Shown: one piece after another, positions 23,748-34,871 of the stretch
Layout of the letters: every line of letters starts with the position of its first letter
Position numbering within the stretch: the first letter of the stretch is position 1
Assembly (NCBI GenBank): GCA_036925085.1
Contig: JAUPFP010000003.1
Span: forward strand, 7,253,479 to 7,317,478
Reading direction: 5' to 3'
Source of the DNA: Brachycybe producta
Taxonomy: Eukaryota; Arthropoda; Diplopoda; Playtdesmida; Andrognathidae
Length of the DNA: 64,000 nt
Notes under the pieces: model-generated
Seen by the model: only the letters and a program-made list of their open reading frames with translations
Told to the model about the DNA's origin: nothing
Databases searched by the model: none
Program-made: the position numbers and the translations under genes

Positions 23748-24569
23748 TTGGAGATGATCGTAGACACCGGGGCCAACGTGTCAGTCTTAAGCATTATGGT
23801 GGCACGAGTGATGGAGTTGCCTATAGAGGAACTGGCGGTTCCTTTATTCTTTCTTGGAATGGGTGGGCACTCCATCGAGGTAGTAGGGGTCACAAATGTG
23901 AAATTGACCATCAACAAGAAAACCATCAAGGTGCCTCTCCTTTTGGTGAAAGGAGAGGGCGAAGCGTTGTTGGGCGTGGATTACGCCTCACGCTTCGGCT
24001 TGATATTCGATATCGTGCACCGGAAGGTTTACTTCTGGGAGGATGTCTGGACTGCACATCCAGATGCCCTCCAAGCTGCATTCACCGATCGAGCGCTTGA
24101 GGAACCTAGGGAGGTGGAAGCAATTCCATCGCCGATACCAGGGGCTTTGCCTCCGGGACGGCAACTCCCAGTGGAGCCGCTTGCACTCGAGAAGGTTGAC
24201 GGGTGGGTGAACATCGTTTCACCAGAGCTGCCTGAGACCAGAACCTCTATCGGGCGCAGAGAAGTTTGTTCTCTGCGACTGAGGGAGAATGTCTGGCTGC
24301 CAGCCCACGTACGACGTGTCGTATCGGTGACGTTGGTAGAGCATGCCGGCCCTGGCCAGCTGCTTCTCGTGGAGCCGCACCGGAAAGCCTTAGGTGGACG
24401 TGGTGTGTTAGCAGTGGCAGGTATCGCCGCAGCTAACCGGCTTGGCACGTACGATATCTGGCTTGAAAACGTGGGAAATGCACCTATTGCCCTGGAAACA
24501 GGAGAGGGTGTAGCCACGGATCAAGCTGTGGAGGCTGGCCATTGTGGTAGGGCTGGAAGAGCCGTCTGA
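23748..24569 (+). CDS. pro: Gypsy A aspartic protease and linker
   Basis: Opens just after an in-frame TGA at 23742. Near the start it has EMIVDTGANVSVLS, the DTGA catalytic motif of retropepsins, followed by GMGGHSIEVVG and EALLGVDYASRFGL (flap and ILG-type region). About 150 further residues form a linker towards RT. It overlaps the RT frame by 26 bp (24544-24569), so RT would need a frameshift or separate initiation. The stretch before it, 23259-23747, is open in another frame and has no recognised domain. Confidence 0.85.
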   Translation: MEMIVDTGANVSVLSIMVARVMELPIEELAVPLFFLGMGGHSIEVVGVTNVKLTINKKTIKVPLLLVKGEGEALLGVDYASRFGLIFDIVHRKVYFWEDVWTAHPDALQAAFTDRALEEPREVEAIPSPIPGALPPGRQLPVEPLALEKVDGWVNIVSPELPETRTSIGRREVCSLRLRENVWLPAHVRRVVSVTLVEHAGPGQLLLVEPHRKALGGRGVLAVAGIAAANRLGTYDIWLENVGNAPIALETGEGVATDQAVEAGHCGRAGRAV

Positions 24570-26022
24570 GATGAGAGGGGGAGACCCCACTCAGACGACG
24601 GTTCGACCAGGGGAGTCCTCGTCTAAGTTGAGAGGGGCGTCCGGAAACGGATGCCAAGTGCTCAATGTGACGACGGCTCCAACTCTCGAGGAGTGTCTTA
24701 AGATTGGTCCCAATCTGAAGCCTGAAGAGGCGAGACAGCTTTGGGAGTTCCTGCTGGCACGCCGGGATCATTTCGCGTTCGACTTTACGAAGTTGGGTGA
24801 AACCTCTCTGGTCGAACATAAGATTGATACCGGTGGGCAACCTCCAGTGCGAGAAGGATTGCGTAGAACTGCTCCAGCGGCCAGAGCAGTCGAGAAAGAA
24901 GAGGTGGCGAAGATGTTGGATGCAGGGGTTATCCAACCTTCGCGTAGTCCCTACGCGAGCCCTATCCTGCTTGTTCGCAAGAAGGATGGTGGCTTTCGTT
25001 TTTGTGTGGACTACCGGAAACTGAATGCCCAGACAAAGCTGGATCAGTATCCGTTGCCTTGCATCGATGATGCGCTCGATTCGTTGGCCAGTGCGAAGGT
25101 CTTCGTTACCTTGGACCTGGCTAGTGGTTACTGGCAGGTCCGGATGTCTGAGCCAGACATTGAGAAAACGGCATTTATTTGCTCTCAAGGTCTGTTTGAG
25201 TTCCGGAAAATGCCTTTCGGACTCTGTAAGGCTCCAGCCAAAATGCAGAGAGCGCTAGACCTTTTATTGGCAGGACATAAGTGGGAGACTTGTCTGGTGT
25301 ACCTGGACGATATTATCGTCTTTGGGAACACTTTCGAGCAGTTTCTCGAAAGACTTTCCACTGTCCTTGGATTGTTACGAGGGGCAGAGCTGAAACTGCA
25401 GCCGAAGAAATGTTTCTTTGGCTTTAACAAAGTGCGTTATCTCGGTCACGCAGTAAGTGCCGAGGAAGTTGCTCCGGACCCGGATCTTGTACGGGCAGTC
25501 CAGGAGTTTGATGTCCCGACAACGGTGACAGGCGTCCGTAGTTTTCTCGGACTTGCCGGTTACTATCGAAGGTTCATCAAGGACTTCGCCAAGGTGGCAA
25601 GGCCTTTGCATGATCTGACGAAGAAGGATGCGTCCTTCGAGTGGTCGGATCAGTGCAAACTAGCGTTTGCTCGGTTGAAGGCATTTTTAACCGAAGCGCC
25701 TGTACTCACCATGTACGATCCTCGTGGTGAGGTAATTATCCATACCGACGCTAGTAGGTACGGCTTGGGAGTCGTAGTCTACCAGAAGTTGCCGGAGGAC
25801 AGTGTCCCCCGTGTTCTGGCCTACGCAAGCCAACTCATGAAAGGAGTGAAAACACGGTATTCGGTCACCGAGCAGGAGTGCTTGGCGGTCATGTTTGCCG
25901 TGGGTAAATTCCGTCCTTACCTCTTTAACCGGGAGTTCATGATCGTAACTGATCACCACGCTCTTTGCTATCTGCCGACAGCTAAAAACCTGCAAGGCAG
26001 GTTGGGGCATTGGCAGATGTAA
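24544..26022 (+). pseudogene. pol: Gypsy A reverse transcriptase and RNase H
   Basis: RT blocks in order: [56 protein letters not shown] (YLDD intact) and SFLGLAGYYRRFI. RNase H follows with IIHTDASRYGLGVVVYQ, TEQECLAVMF and IVTDHHALCYL (Asp, Glu, Asp present). It ends at TAA 26020-26022, where copy B has a CAA codon and continues. So this is a nonsense mutation, with a small indel soon after. The usual CNAP is CKAP here, while copy B keeps CNAP. Confidence 0.93.
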
Positions 26023-26108
26023 CTACAAAAGTACCGGTTTAAGGTTCAGTATAGGAAGGGAACACTGCATGTGGATGCCGACGCTTTGAGTCATATCCTG
26101 TTCGTGAT

Positions 26109-26948
26109 GTGGCGGACATTTCCTTGCCTGAATACGTAGAAGCCGACGAAGGAGAGGTAATTTACCACATCCGTTTTGAGGTGGATTGGGTCAAGGAGCA
26201 AGAGGCCGATGGCTGGTGCTCCAAGGTGAAGAGTGAAATCTTCCGTGACCCCAACTCGAACCTCCGGTTCAAGTTTGTGGTGGCAGATGACTTGTTGTTT
26301 GCCATCAGGTCCTTCCAGGATCGGTTGAGAACTGTTCTGGTAGTTCCAAAGTCATGCAGGGCTTTCTGTCTAGGGAAGCTACATGACGTTCCCGAAGCTG
26401 GTCACTTCGGGATGTTAAAGACCTACCAGAGACTGCACTCACACTTCTACTGGATCGGTATGAAGCGGGACACGACCGAATATGTTAAGTCATGTTTGGT
26501 GTGTCAGAGAGCGCGACAGTTCGCTCGAAGTCAGGGATTTCTCCAACCGATTGTGCCGGAGTACCCAGTTGATACATGGGGAATGGACTTCGTTGAACTG
26601 TTTCCTGCCTCCGTGGGTGGAATCACCTATGTACTAATCATGGTTGACTATTTCACCCGGTACGGTGTGGCAAGGGCGGTACGAAGGGCCACGGCCGCCT
26701 GTGTGGTGAAATTTCTGAAGGACGAGATCCTCTCGGTGTATGGCACACCGAAAGCTCTTGTCTCGGATTGTGGGTCCCAGTTCTCCAGCAAAGTCCTGCT
26801 AAAGTTCCGGGAGCGCTATAACATAGCGCATCACTTCACGACGGCGTACCATCCGCAAGCTAATGGGCTTACGGAGCGTACGAATAAAACCGTAATGGAA
26901 ACCATCAAGCGGCACCTTGATCCCCTCAAGGAACAGCGTGACTGGTAG
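26109..26948 (+). pseudogene. pol: Gypsy A integrase, zinc and catalytic domains
   Basis: An HHCC zinc domain is seen as HDVPEAGHFG...KSCLVCQ. The catalytic core shows WGMDFVELF (first Asp), LVSDCGSQFSS (second Asp) and NGLTERTNKTV (Glu), the DD35E triad. The frame stops at TAG 26946-26948, where copy B has a Trp codon. Up to that point the active-site residues are intact. It lies downstream of RNase H in the standard Ty3/gypsy order. Confidence 0.92.
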
Positions 26949-26966
26949 GATAAATTACGGCCCGCC

Positions 26967-27581
26967 GTGTGGGCTTATAACACAGCTGTCCAGGAGAGTA
27001 CACAGGTCTCTCCGTATCAGTTGTTGTTTGGCTGTGAACCACGGATGGAGATTGATAACCTCCTTCCGAATGGTCCAGTCCGCGACTTGCATCACCAGCA
27101 AGCCGTGGAAGAGCAGGCTCGTCAACGTTTGACGGCTGCTCAACAAAGGCAGAAAGAGCGGTATGACGCTGGCCAAGTGGAGCCTCCTCTGTATCAGCCT
27201 GGTGATGAGGTGTGGATTAGAGATCAGGCTGGGAAGCTCGGTCAGGTGAAGAAATGGAGCTTGGCTTATAAAGCTGAGAGGGGTACGGTGGTTGCACGGT
27301 ATTCTGACCTAGTCTACGAGATTCGTAGATTCGTAGACGGTTATGGTCGGAAGGTGCGCGACCGGTTTCACGTAGATAACCTGAAGCCGTATATACTTGG
27401 TGTCTCTGACACCTCCTCCGATAAAGACAGCGATGCCACGGAGGCTTCAGCGCGGAGTGGAATGACTCCGGCGCTAAAGCCACCGTCTGTTTCTTCGCAG
27501 GAGTCTACCGACTCCGAGGCAGATGACCCCCTCCTCCTCGGTACAATCTCCATCCGCGGAGACCGAGGGTGTTTGAGGTGA
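26967..27581 (+). CDS. pol: Gypsy A integrase C-terminal part
   Basis: Continues in the same reading frame as the core after the TAG: VWAYNTAVQESTQVSPYQL, LFGCEPRM, then QPGDEVWIRDQ, and the final VARYSDLVYEIRR and FHVDNLKPYI. This resembles the GPY/F-type C-terminal domain, where VHxxxLKPY is typical. No chromodomain is seen. The tail after LKPY is acidic and serine-rich and runs to 27581. Confidence 0.88.
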   Translation: MWAYNTAVQESTQVSPYQLLFGCEPRMEIDNLLPNGPVRDLHHQQAVEEQARQRLTAAQQRQKERYDAGQVEPPLYQPGDEVWIRDQAGKLGQVKKWSLAYKAERGTVVARYSDLVYEIRRFVDGYGRKVRDRFHVDNLKPYILGVSDTSSDKDSDATEASARSGMTPALKPPSVSSQESTDSEADDPLLLGTISIRGDRGCLR

Positions 27582-28379
27582 GTGGGTTTGAACCTCGAGT
27601 AGGAAGTTGGACGGTATGGGGTACTCTTTGGGTGTCCCTACCATCTTGGGAGAGAGCCGGCAGTCCGCTACTGTGGGCGGACGGCTGGGAGAGGAGGCGG
27701 CCGGACATTGCGGTGTTTGGGGCCCACCACGGTTTCGGTAGAAACCAAGGGCGGCCCATCACCAGGTGTCCAGCCAAAGGTCTGACAAAATCGGTCCGTG
27801 GACGGGGAAATCCGTCCGTGAAAACCTCCATGAAATCTCCAATTACCGTCAATATAAGAAAATTGACGGTAAATGTCTCTACCCACCAGTTCCAGTCTTG
27901 GTGCAGGAAAATTCACCGTGTGTCTGCGCCTAAAAAGGCAGACGACGGTGAAATCTCCATGATGGCGGCATGAGGCGGCTGATGATGTTGTAGCCGCTAC
28001 TGCACGGCCATTAGCCGCTAAGACGGTGAATTTGGCAGCTAGGCGCCATATTGTTTGTAAAATACACAAACAAAGGATGCCGGCACCACGCGTGGAAAAA
28101 AGAACACGTTTTCACCGTCAAGAAAGCCAGCCAAGACTGGAAACAAGAAAAAACATTGAAAAAGTAAGTCCCTCTAAGGAAATTTCCTTCTCCTGCCTGT
28201 TGGCATTTCTTTTTTCTGTTATAACAGTGTGTTTTACGGTCAGTGACCGTATACACACGTGGTGGGAGTGGTTTCGTCGCCATGACTGTTGTCATAGTGG
28301 CCAAACCACTACGGGAAGCACTTTTCCGGCGGGTTCAGCCCGTCCGAGCGTCGTTTCGCTTGGGTAGGCCCAAGTTCGA
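27582..28379 (+). other. Spacer between integrase and third gene, with conserved hairpin
   Basis: ACCGT-rich non-coding spacer. It contains a stem-loop at about 27841-27871 (ATTACCGTCAAT, 8-base loop, ATTGACGGTAA) that is conserved in copy B near 60790-60820. A pyrimidine tract ending ...CTGTTATAACAG at about 28227 looks like a splice acceptor and is also conserved in B (CTCTTTTTTTTAACAG). Confidence 0.55.
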
Positions 28380-28385
28380 CGGTGT

Positions 28386-30203
28386 TTGGACGGTAGGAAC
28401 CTAGGATGGTCTAGGGTGGTCGACAACAGTGAGGACGTCTCCTTGGGAGTGTCCTTAGTCATTGACACGGAGATGGAGGTCAAAACCACCGTTCATTCGG
28501 TGGTTGACGCACCTCAAGGCAGTGGCGGAGTCGTAACTCCTCTTCAGAGGGCTCTTCGGAGTCTGACGGAAGTAGTTCGGCCTCCGAGGATAAACCGTCT
28601 GGGACGGGATCCCCCGGAGTTCTCCCCGCCGATCCAATGTCTTTGGAGGCCGTGGCTGAGTCCTTGGCCGAAAAAAAGGCCGCTTGGATCGGTAAGATGA
28701 AGCTAGACGGGACATGGTCCAGGAAGGTGGCTTCCTGGTCGGGGACGGTCGATACTTCAAAGGGTAGATTCCGACCGTGCAGGCGAAGAAGGACGGCGCA
28801 AGGAAGCGCAAGAAAAAGTCCAGAGCCGCACGGATCACTGCCAGGGCCAAGGCTCTCGCAGAAAGAGGCGATGCTCAAAGCTAAGGAGGAGGCGTTGAAG
28901 AAGTTCACGCCTGCTGTGGGGCTTCGAGCTGAGACTCTCGCTCGCCCTGACGGTTGTTCAGGGGCTGCTTGGCCAGAGAAGCCAGCTGCTGGATCGGGTC
29001 CGCCCGAGGCAGTAGCTGGCCACTCCGGCTGGCAGTCGGACAACCCAAAGAGGGACCGGCGAGCGGAGAAGGCTACTCAGCCTCCAGTACCCACTCCTGG
29101 TAAAACGGGGAAATCTGTGGGTGGTGGTGGTGGCAAGAGACAAAAAAGGTCCCACCCTCACACCCCACCAGTTGCCAAAAGCTCTAGAGGCAAGAAGGCC
29201 AGGTCCTCAGGTCAAGGAAAGGCCTTCGAACCTCGGAAGCCCGAGAGCTTGGAGGACAAGCTCAAACGGCTTCAGGCTCAAGCAGCGAGCTTGCACCGAC
29301 AGATCGCTCGTGCGGTCGGTGCAAGTGAGCGGCAGGAGTTTGAGCGCCGGGCTGCAGAGTTCCCTCCCCTGCAGGGGATACCCGCCCGGAGCCCGCTCAA
29401 AACAGGATAACCTCCTGTCGGTCGTGGCGTCCCGCCTATTGCAAGTGCCACGACCATCGCTGGCCAGAAGCGAATCGCCAAAACGGAGGTGATGCAGGCT
29501 TCCAGTGCACCAAGTGCGGAAGCCAAAGCTACTGGTGGCAAGTCAGCCGACTCTTGCACCGAAGAAGTCTCTCCTTCGGGATGGTCGAGGAAGATTTGTC
29601 TCCGGACAGTCATCCTCGGCTGTCACTTCTGCTAAGGGCACTTCTACAAAAAAGAGTATGGTTCCGGCCAGAAAACCTTCGAAGAAGGAGTCCGAGAAGG
29701 CGAAGGGGGCTAACCACCTGCCTAAGCCTGATCGGCCCAGTAAGTCGTCGGGGTCAGTTAAGTCTGACACGACGCATGGTCAACCTTCCTCTCATGGGAA
29801 GAAAAAGGAAAAAAAGGACCATAAAAAGTCCAAGCGTGAGAGGAAGGGGAGTCCGACACCCTCCAGTAGTAGGTGCCAGGGAGCCAAAACTGGAGGCGCC
29901 ATGGCAGAAAAGGAGGAGTCCCGGCGTGCTCAGGCAAGCACGCCGGCCGGGAGTCAGCCGGTCCATACCCGTCCCGTTGAGGCGGCGCGGGTGGATGGTA
30001 GGTCGATGCGCGACGTTTTGGTCGGCACGCCTCCATCCTCCCCGAAGGTGGATGCGGTCTCGAACCTTCGAGTTCGAGCAGTGGGAACCCTGCACCGTGT
30101 GACTTTGCCCTCACCTAAGGGCGAAGGAACCTCGGTGGCAGGAGTCAGTGTTCCCACAAGACCCCCAGTGGGGGTACACCCTTCTCTCCGGTCCATGGCG
30201 GAG
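28386..30203 (+). pseudogene. Gypsy A third gene, 5' part (not envelope-like)
   Basis: Matches the copy B frame 58241-60367, with an upstream deletion of several hundred bases and frameshifts. Blocks: VVDNSEDVSLGVSLVID; a coiled-coil-like stretch (AKEEALKKFTP); SGWQSDNPKRDRRAEKA; glycine/lysine linkers; a second coiled coil LEDKLKRLQAQAASLHRQIA; then in another frame QPTLAPKKSLLRDGRGRF, a KKKEKKDHKKSKRERKG basic run with serine/proline, and VGTPPSSPKVDAV. No signal peptide, transmembrane segment or fusion peptide is visible. Function unknown; the composition suggests an RNA/DNA-binding or nuclear protein. It is broken by the transposon at 30204. Confidence 0.6.
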
Positions 30204-32439
30204 TAGTGTGGTCCTTATTTTTTAAGTTTTTAAAAGTCTTTGTCTGACCCTCCCATGTTGTTCTATTATGTATAAAATTATGTTGTGCAAAGTTATATTA
30301 CAGTCAAGCAATATTTAGGGGTAGCTCAATGAATATGAAATTCTTTATTTTTTATGATTTTTCTCTATTATTGCAGGTAAAGTGAAAAATTAATAGTTAT
30401 GGCTACTGCAACCAGAAAAACCAATACTTTATGGCTTATTGGGCCAGAAGAGACCTCTATCAAGGGATCAAAGTTACCCTCTAATAAACAAGTGCTCAGT
30501 GTATTTTTTATCACCACCGAACCTTAAAAAAGACAATCCGTGAAAGTTCCCATAGTGCTGTAAAAGAAGCTGCAGTATTTTTGGAAAAAGCCTGGATTCC
30601 CATAAGACATGAACAGGATTGTGTTAAGAAGACAGAACAGCTTCATGAGAAGTGGGTCAAACTGAAAAAAAATTGTAATAGGAAAAGTGCTGTTCAGCAG
30701 TCATGAGAGTCAGTTTAAAGATGACCTCGATAATTTATTTGACATTGCTCATAAGGATGCCCTCACAATGATTACTATTCTAGAAGACAAGTATTTTCTA
30801 CTTGCACAGAGAGAAAAAGGTCGGCTTCCTGTGATTGTTTCAGGTTTTAGGTGTTAACCAGCTTCTAGGTGTGCCTAAGTTGCAGGCAGCCACTGGGGGT
30901 GTCAGGCAACTGCTGTTGCAGATTTCCTTAAAGAATGGGATGTTGTCGATCAAGTGAAAGCTATGTGCTTCGATACCACATTTAGCAACACAGGTCACAG
31001 AAATGGAACTTGTATTCTGTTAGAGCAGAAATTACAGAAGGATCTTCTGTACTTTTCATGTCGTCACCATATCTTAGAACTTGTTCTTGCTAGTGCATTT
31101 AATGAAGCCATGGGTTGTACCTTTTCTGGCCCTGATGTAACCATATTCAAGAGATTCACGCAATTCTGGGTTAAAATAGATCAGTCATCTTACATGTCTT
31201 TAGACAGCAGTGAAACTGTACAGCTTGTGATGAAAGATGAAAAAGACAATGTCATTGAATTCTGTACTAACCAGCTTCAACAAACTGACACTAAAATCAG
31301 AGATAATTACAGAGAATGTTTAGAATTAGCTATTATCTTTCTGGGAGGTACACCACCACGAGGTGTGCGATTTTTAGCCCCTGGGGCTGTACATCATGCA
31401 AGATGAATGTCCAAAGCAATATACTCACTAAAAATGTGGCTGTTTCGTAACCAGTTTACTCTCACTGCAAGAGAAAAAAAGGACTATGCAACATATGTGT
31501 CTTTCTTGTTTATGTCTACATCAAGGCTTGGTTCACTGCCCCACTTCCCATTACTGCAGCTTTCAATGATCAACAGCTTCTGCAAAAGCTTAGAGATTAT
31601 AAAAAAATCAATCCTTCAATATCCAATGTTACTTGCAAGAAATTTGAGGGACATTTTTGGTACTTAAGTGAAGAACTAGTTGGATTGGCATTTTTTGATG
31701 ACAGTGTGCCAATCAAATCAAAACAGGCAATGCTAAAATATCTTTATGAAAAGGAAGGTGCAGATCAGCCTCTGAAGAGAATCCAAAAATGCCAGTGGCT
31801 CCGTTAATATGAGAATAGAAGACTTTGTATCGAAGAACTCAATGCACTTATTTGACCATCTTGGCATTTCCAAAAGGTTCTTAGAACATGATCCAAAGAT
31901 ATGGCATCTGCGAGAAGACTACAAGCAAGCTAGGGATATCATAAAACATTTACAAGTTGTGAATGACAATGCTGAAAGAGGTGTGGCATTGATGAAAGAG
32001 TACAATCCAATATTAACAAAAAATGAAGATCAGAAACAGTATTTGCTTCAAGTTGTGAAAGAACATTCTAGTCGTTATCCAGATTGCAAAAAGACTACAT
32101 TAGCTACTTTGTAGTCATTACATGTTTGGTCCAATGTTAATAAAATGTGCATAAATTACATTGTTGTGTTTTAATTGTAACTTATGTATACAAAATAGTT
32201 CATTCTAATTATTTCAATATTAGTGACACTAGATAAACAATGGTATATACATTTTAGGAGAATACATAATGATTACGCTATTACGAAAACTTTGAATTCA
32301 TTGAGCTACCTCTAAATATCAATTAAAATTTATAAACTTTTATGTAGACTATTTTTTTGGTTGGGAGAACAATTCTGGGGGGTCAGAACATGAAAGATTT
32401 GCATTTAAAAATTACCATATATATCAAGGGACCACCCTA
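30204..32439 (+). mobile_element. 9-bp-TSD DNA transposon, copy 2, inside gypsy A
   Basis: Starts TAGTGTGGTCC, ends GGACCACCCTA. It is flanked by the exact 9-bp duplication ATGGCGGAG at 30195-30203 and 32440-32448. The uninterrupted site is visible in gypsy B (ATGGCGGCG on the minus strand at 57728-57736). At 2236 bp it is about 540 bp shorter than the 36903 copy, because a piece of the transposase gene is deleted. Confidence 0.93.
30400..32114 (+). pseudogene. Transposase of copy 2, deleted and frameshifted
   Basis: Begins at ATG 30400 (MATATRKTNTLWLIG) and soon loses frame. Relative to the 37098 copy about 550 bp are missing at about 30820, joining the REKGR segment directly to the LPVIVSG segment, so the HWDGK block is gone. 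The rest (CFDTT at 30954, CRHHILELVLASAFNEAMG, then the C-terminal ending SRYPDCKKTTLATL) is present but split by single-base indels and one stop (31404). Non-functional. Confidence 0.88.
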
Positions 32440-33137
32440 ATGGCGGAGGGGTATTTGATACCCTAGGACCAGAAACGTCAACCTCCCATAGGCCTGAGGC
32501 CGAGGGACAGCGTATTGGTGCATTGCCCCCATATTCAGATGCAGAGGTGTATCTGAATAACCGACTTGGTCTCTGGCAGGACCAGCCGGGAATGGAGGGT
32601 TGCCAATACCACGCCTACTAACGTCTGGATGAGCCACTTCCAGAGCCGTGGGTAGCAAGGCTACCACCGTTCAACATGCGCCATGTGGTGGCGTTTGGTT
32701 GTGGAGGTTTTCCGGTAGTAATGGTCGTGAACCCGGTCCAGCAAACATTTTCTATTTTGGATGTGGTGGGACTAGATGCCGGGATAGTTCGTCTAGCCCG
32801 GCGTGCAGCCCCATTCATCCAACATTTGCTGGGATGCGACCTAGAAGGTATGGCTGGACAGTTTAAAACTGAGCCTCTACCAGGGTGTGAGATCGAGCCC
32901 GCAGTTGCCCTGGTGGACCTCCTAACGAGTCGGACGCTTCGCACGTGTCCGCAACTCCAGGATATTCCTTTCGAGGAATTCCGAGCCCTGGAGGAAAGCC
33001 GTCTTAGGGGGACGGTCTTCGATACTGGTTTTGGGTGGCGTAACACCCAGATGTGCTTGTCGTGGGCACGTCGGTGGGCTGCGGAGTGGATGGGCTCCAC
33101 TTTCGCGACACCGCCAGAGAAGCCGTCCGGAACCTAA
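32440..33137 (+). pseudogene. Gypsy A third gene, conserved C-terminal domain
   Basis: Resumes after the transposon: GGVFDTLGPETS (frame read through the junction), then PPYSDAEVYLNNRLGLWQD, MRHVVAFGCGGFPVVMVVN, FSILDVVGLDAGIVRLARR and FDTGFGWRNTQMCLSWARR, ending PPEKPSGT at TAA 33135. Copy B (57039-57863) is nearly identical with mostly conservative changes. I do not recognise the fold. The order His, then a hydrophobic strand and Asp, loosely recalls Ulp1-type cysteine peptidases, but no clear catalytic Cys context is seen. The stop lies about 80 bp before the 3' LTR. Confidence 0.6.
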
Positions 33138-33214
33138 GAAGGTCAGGTTCAGGGAGCAATCCTGGCTGGCTCGACTGACCTGTTCCCGAGACGGAACAGG
33201 GAACTTGAGAGGAT

Positions 33215-33997
33215 TGTGGCAACCTGGTCTGCTCAATTTTGAAATTTTGATTGAGCAGACGAATTTCCCTATGGTGGTCTGCCTGACAGCTACAGTAGGC
33301 TGTTGGGACGGACGCCATTTTGGTGCGAGCAGACCTCTCACCATGAAGTCTATGGGTGAGAGGTCAGATGTGACCTCTGTCCCCTCGAGGTGGAGTTGCC
33401 TGGAGGTTTCCTGTGGCCTAGTCAACCACAGGATCGGGGGAGTGTGTTGTAGGCAGCTCGTCTGACTAGACCTGTGGGTGGAGGTCTGGGTGACCTCCAC
33501 TGTCCGGCATACGGTCTTTGTTTGCCTTTTGGCCAGTGGGCCTTTTGTTTATATTTTTATATAACTCCCTTGGCTGGGTAAAGTTACCCAGCCAAGTTCT
33601 GTAAATATCGTCACTGTCATTTACCATCGTTTTTTCACCGTAAGTGTATAATTAAAACACTTTATTCATCACTTGCTGTGTCCGTGTGTTTTCTTGGGGG
33701 TTTACCGTGGGAGGGTGTTCTTTCTGTTGTGGAAACTCCTCCATCCTTTTCCGACCTCTTTCGGCCGGTAAATCGTGTCGGCTCGCGGTAGATCAACGGT
33801 TCTACAGCGATATTCTTGTCGAGGCTGCGTGTCACCGTCGAGGGAAGCTCCGCGCCGGCACCACCCGAGGGGTGCACCGTGGAGAGGCGGCTGTGGGGAC
33901 GGTCCCGTCCCCGTCGTCGGAGCTCTGTTACCGGTGAGTGGGAACATTTTTAAGTTTTCATTTACCGCGGATTGTAACGGTCCGGTGGGACGTTACA
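33215..33997 (+). repeat. 3' LTR of gypsy A
   Basis: 783 bp from TGTGGCAACCTGGTCTGC to GGGACGTTACA, near-identical to 20661-21451. The stretch before it (GGGAACTTGAGAGGAT) is purine-rich enough to serve as a polypurine tract and is nearly identical in copy B. Confidence 0.92.
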
Positions 33998-34000
33998 TAT

Positions 34001-34318
34001 ATATAATATCCCAGGTCTGTGTGTGTGTGCGTGTGGAGTAACATCGGAATTTATATAAATTTGAATAAATGAAAAAATGAACAGCTTTTTTTTTTCTCAA
34101 GGTCAACTATTTGTTGCACTCTTCCCATCCAAGAGCCCCATGATATTAAATTGGAGAGGTGGAAAAGGTTGAAAAGTGTAGAGGGGGGGAGAGAGAAAAA
34201 AGTGGGAGGGGGTGACGAAAATTGAAATGAAAGGAGTAAAAAAAGAAAAAAACGACGCGCATGCGCACAATTGCCTGTTAATTTTGCTCCCGTCATTTAT
34301 GACGGGTTACCCCACTAG
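34001..34318 (-). repeat. Dispersed repeat family, copy 2 (inverted)
   Basis: Contains the complement of the 5391 repeat: GCGCATGCGC, CAATTGCCTGTTAATTTTGC, TGACGGGTTACCCCACTAGT, and ATCGGAATTTATATAAATTT near a GT run. It lies within the split hAT MITE, immediately right of gypsy A. Confidence 0.7.
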
Positions 34319-34871
34319 TTAATGTTAATATAAAATAAATTAATAAAGTAAACAAATGTGCAATAAAAACACATTAATTTAGAAATGAAACTGTTTAATT
34401 TTAATTATTTTACTGTAGCTTTTAGGTAAGCACTCTTAACTAGAATAAAAATTGGATAATTCTAAATGCAGATTTTTATTTAAGAAAACAGTTAAACAAT
34501 CATTCGAACAAGTCAAGGTTCTAGTCTCCTTTTCATCTGCTTCTTTAAGTATGGTGCGATTTATTTTAGTTATTCGAATTTCTTCTACTGACATTATATT
34601 CGAGACCGCGAATCTCCGAATACTTCTGATATTCGAGTAATTGTGGATAATTCGCCCATCTCTAGTCATAACGTACATAGAAGACTACCAATTAAACTTT
34701 AAAAAACTCCACTTCTTACAAGTTTACAACAAAAAGGACTGCTTTTTATAAAAGTAAGCCATTTTCGATTCAATTATCAATTTGGATCCAGATACTATGA
34801 AAGACTCTACATAATCATGATTACACATGATTATACATAGTGGTGTTATTGTGACAAGCAAATTTGCTTAA

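Larger units (their letters stand above)
20661..33997 (+). mobile_element. Ty3/gypsy retrotransposon, copy A (nearly complete, 13.3 kb)
   Basis: Bounded by direct LTRs 20661-21451 and 33215-33997, both TG...CA. TATA lies on both sides (20657-20660 and 33998-34001), a possible 4-bp target duplication in an AT context. Gene order is leader, gag, protease, RT-RNase H, integrase, then a third gene, the Ty3/gypsy order with an extra 3' gene. A 2.2-kb DNA transposon (30204-32439) sits in the third gene. Gag and pol contain stops, frameshifts and deletions, so it cannot be autonomous. GC content is clearly higher than its surroundings. Confidence 0.93.
20578..34664. mobile_element. hAT MITE split by later insertions
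   Basis: Left end CAGAGATGGGAGAATAA at 20578; right end is the complement of TAGAGATGGGCGAATTA, ending 34664. They are flanked by GTCATAAG (20570-20577) and GTCATAAC (34665-34672), an 8-bp duplication differing at one base. ATTCGAATAT-type subterminal blocks are shared. Without the insertions (gypsy A and the 34001-34318 repeat) the MITE would be only a few hundred bases, so it was the original target in the ANKRD13 intron. Confidence 0.65.

Noticed and set aside
24029-24517. 162-residue minus-strand open frame
   Set aside because: Antisense of the protease-linker frame; no domain.
32440-33137. Ulp1-type cysteine protease identity for the C-terminal domain
   Set aside because: Only a loose His...Asp resemblance; no convincing Gln/Cys motif, so no function assigned.
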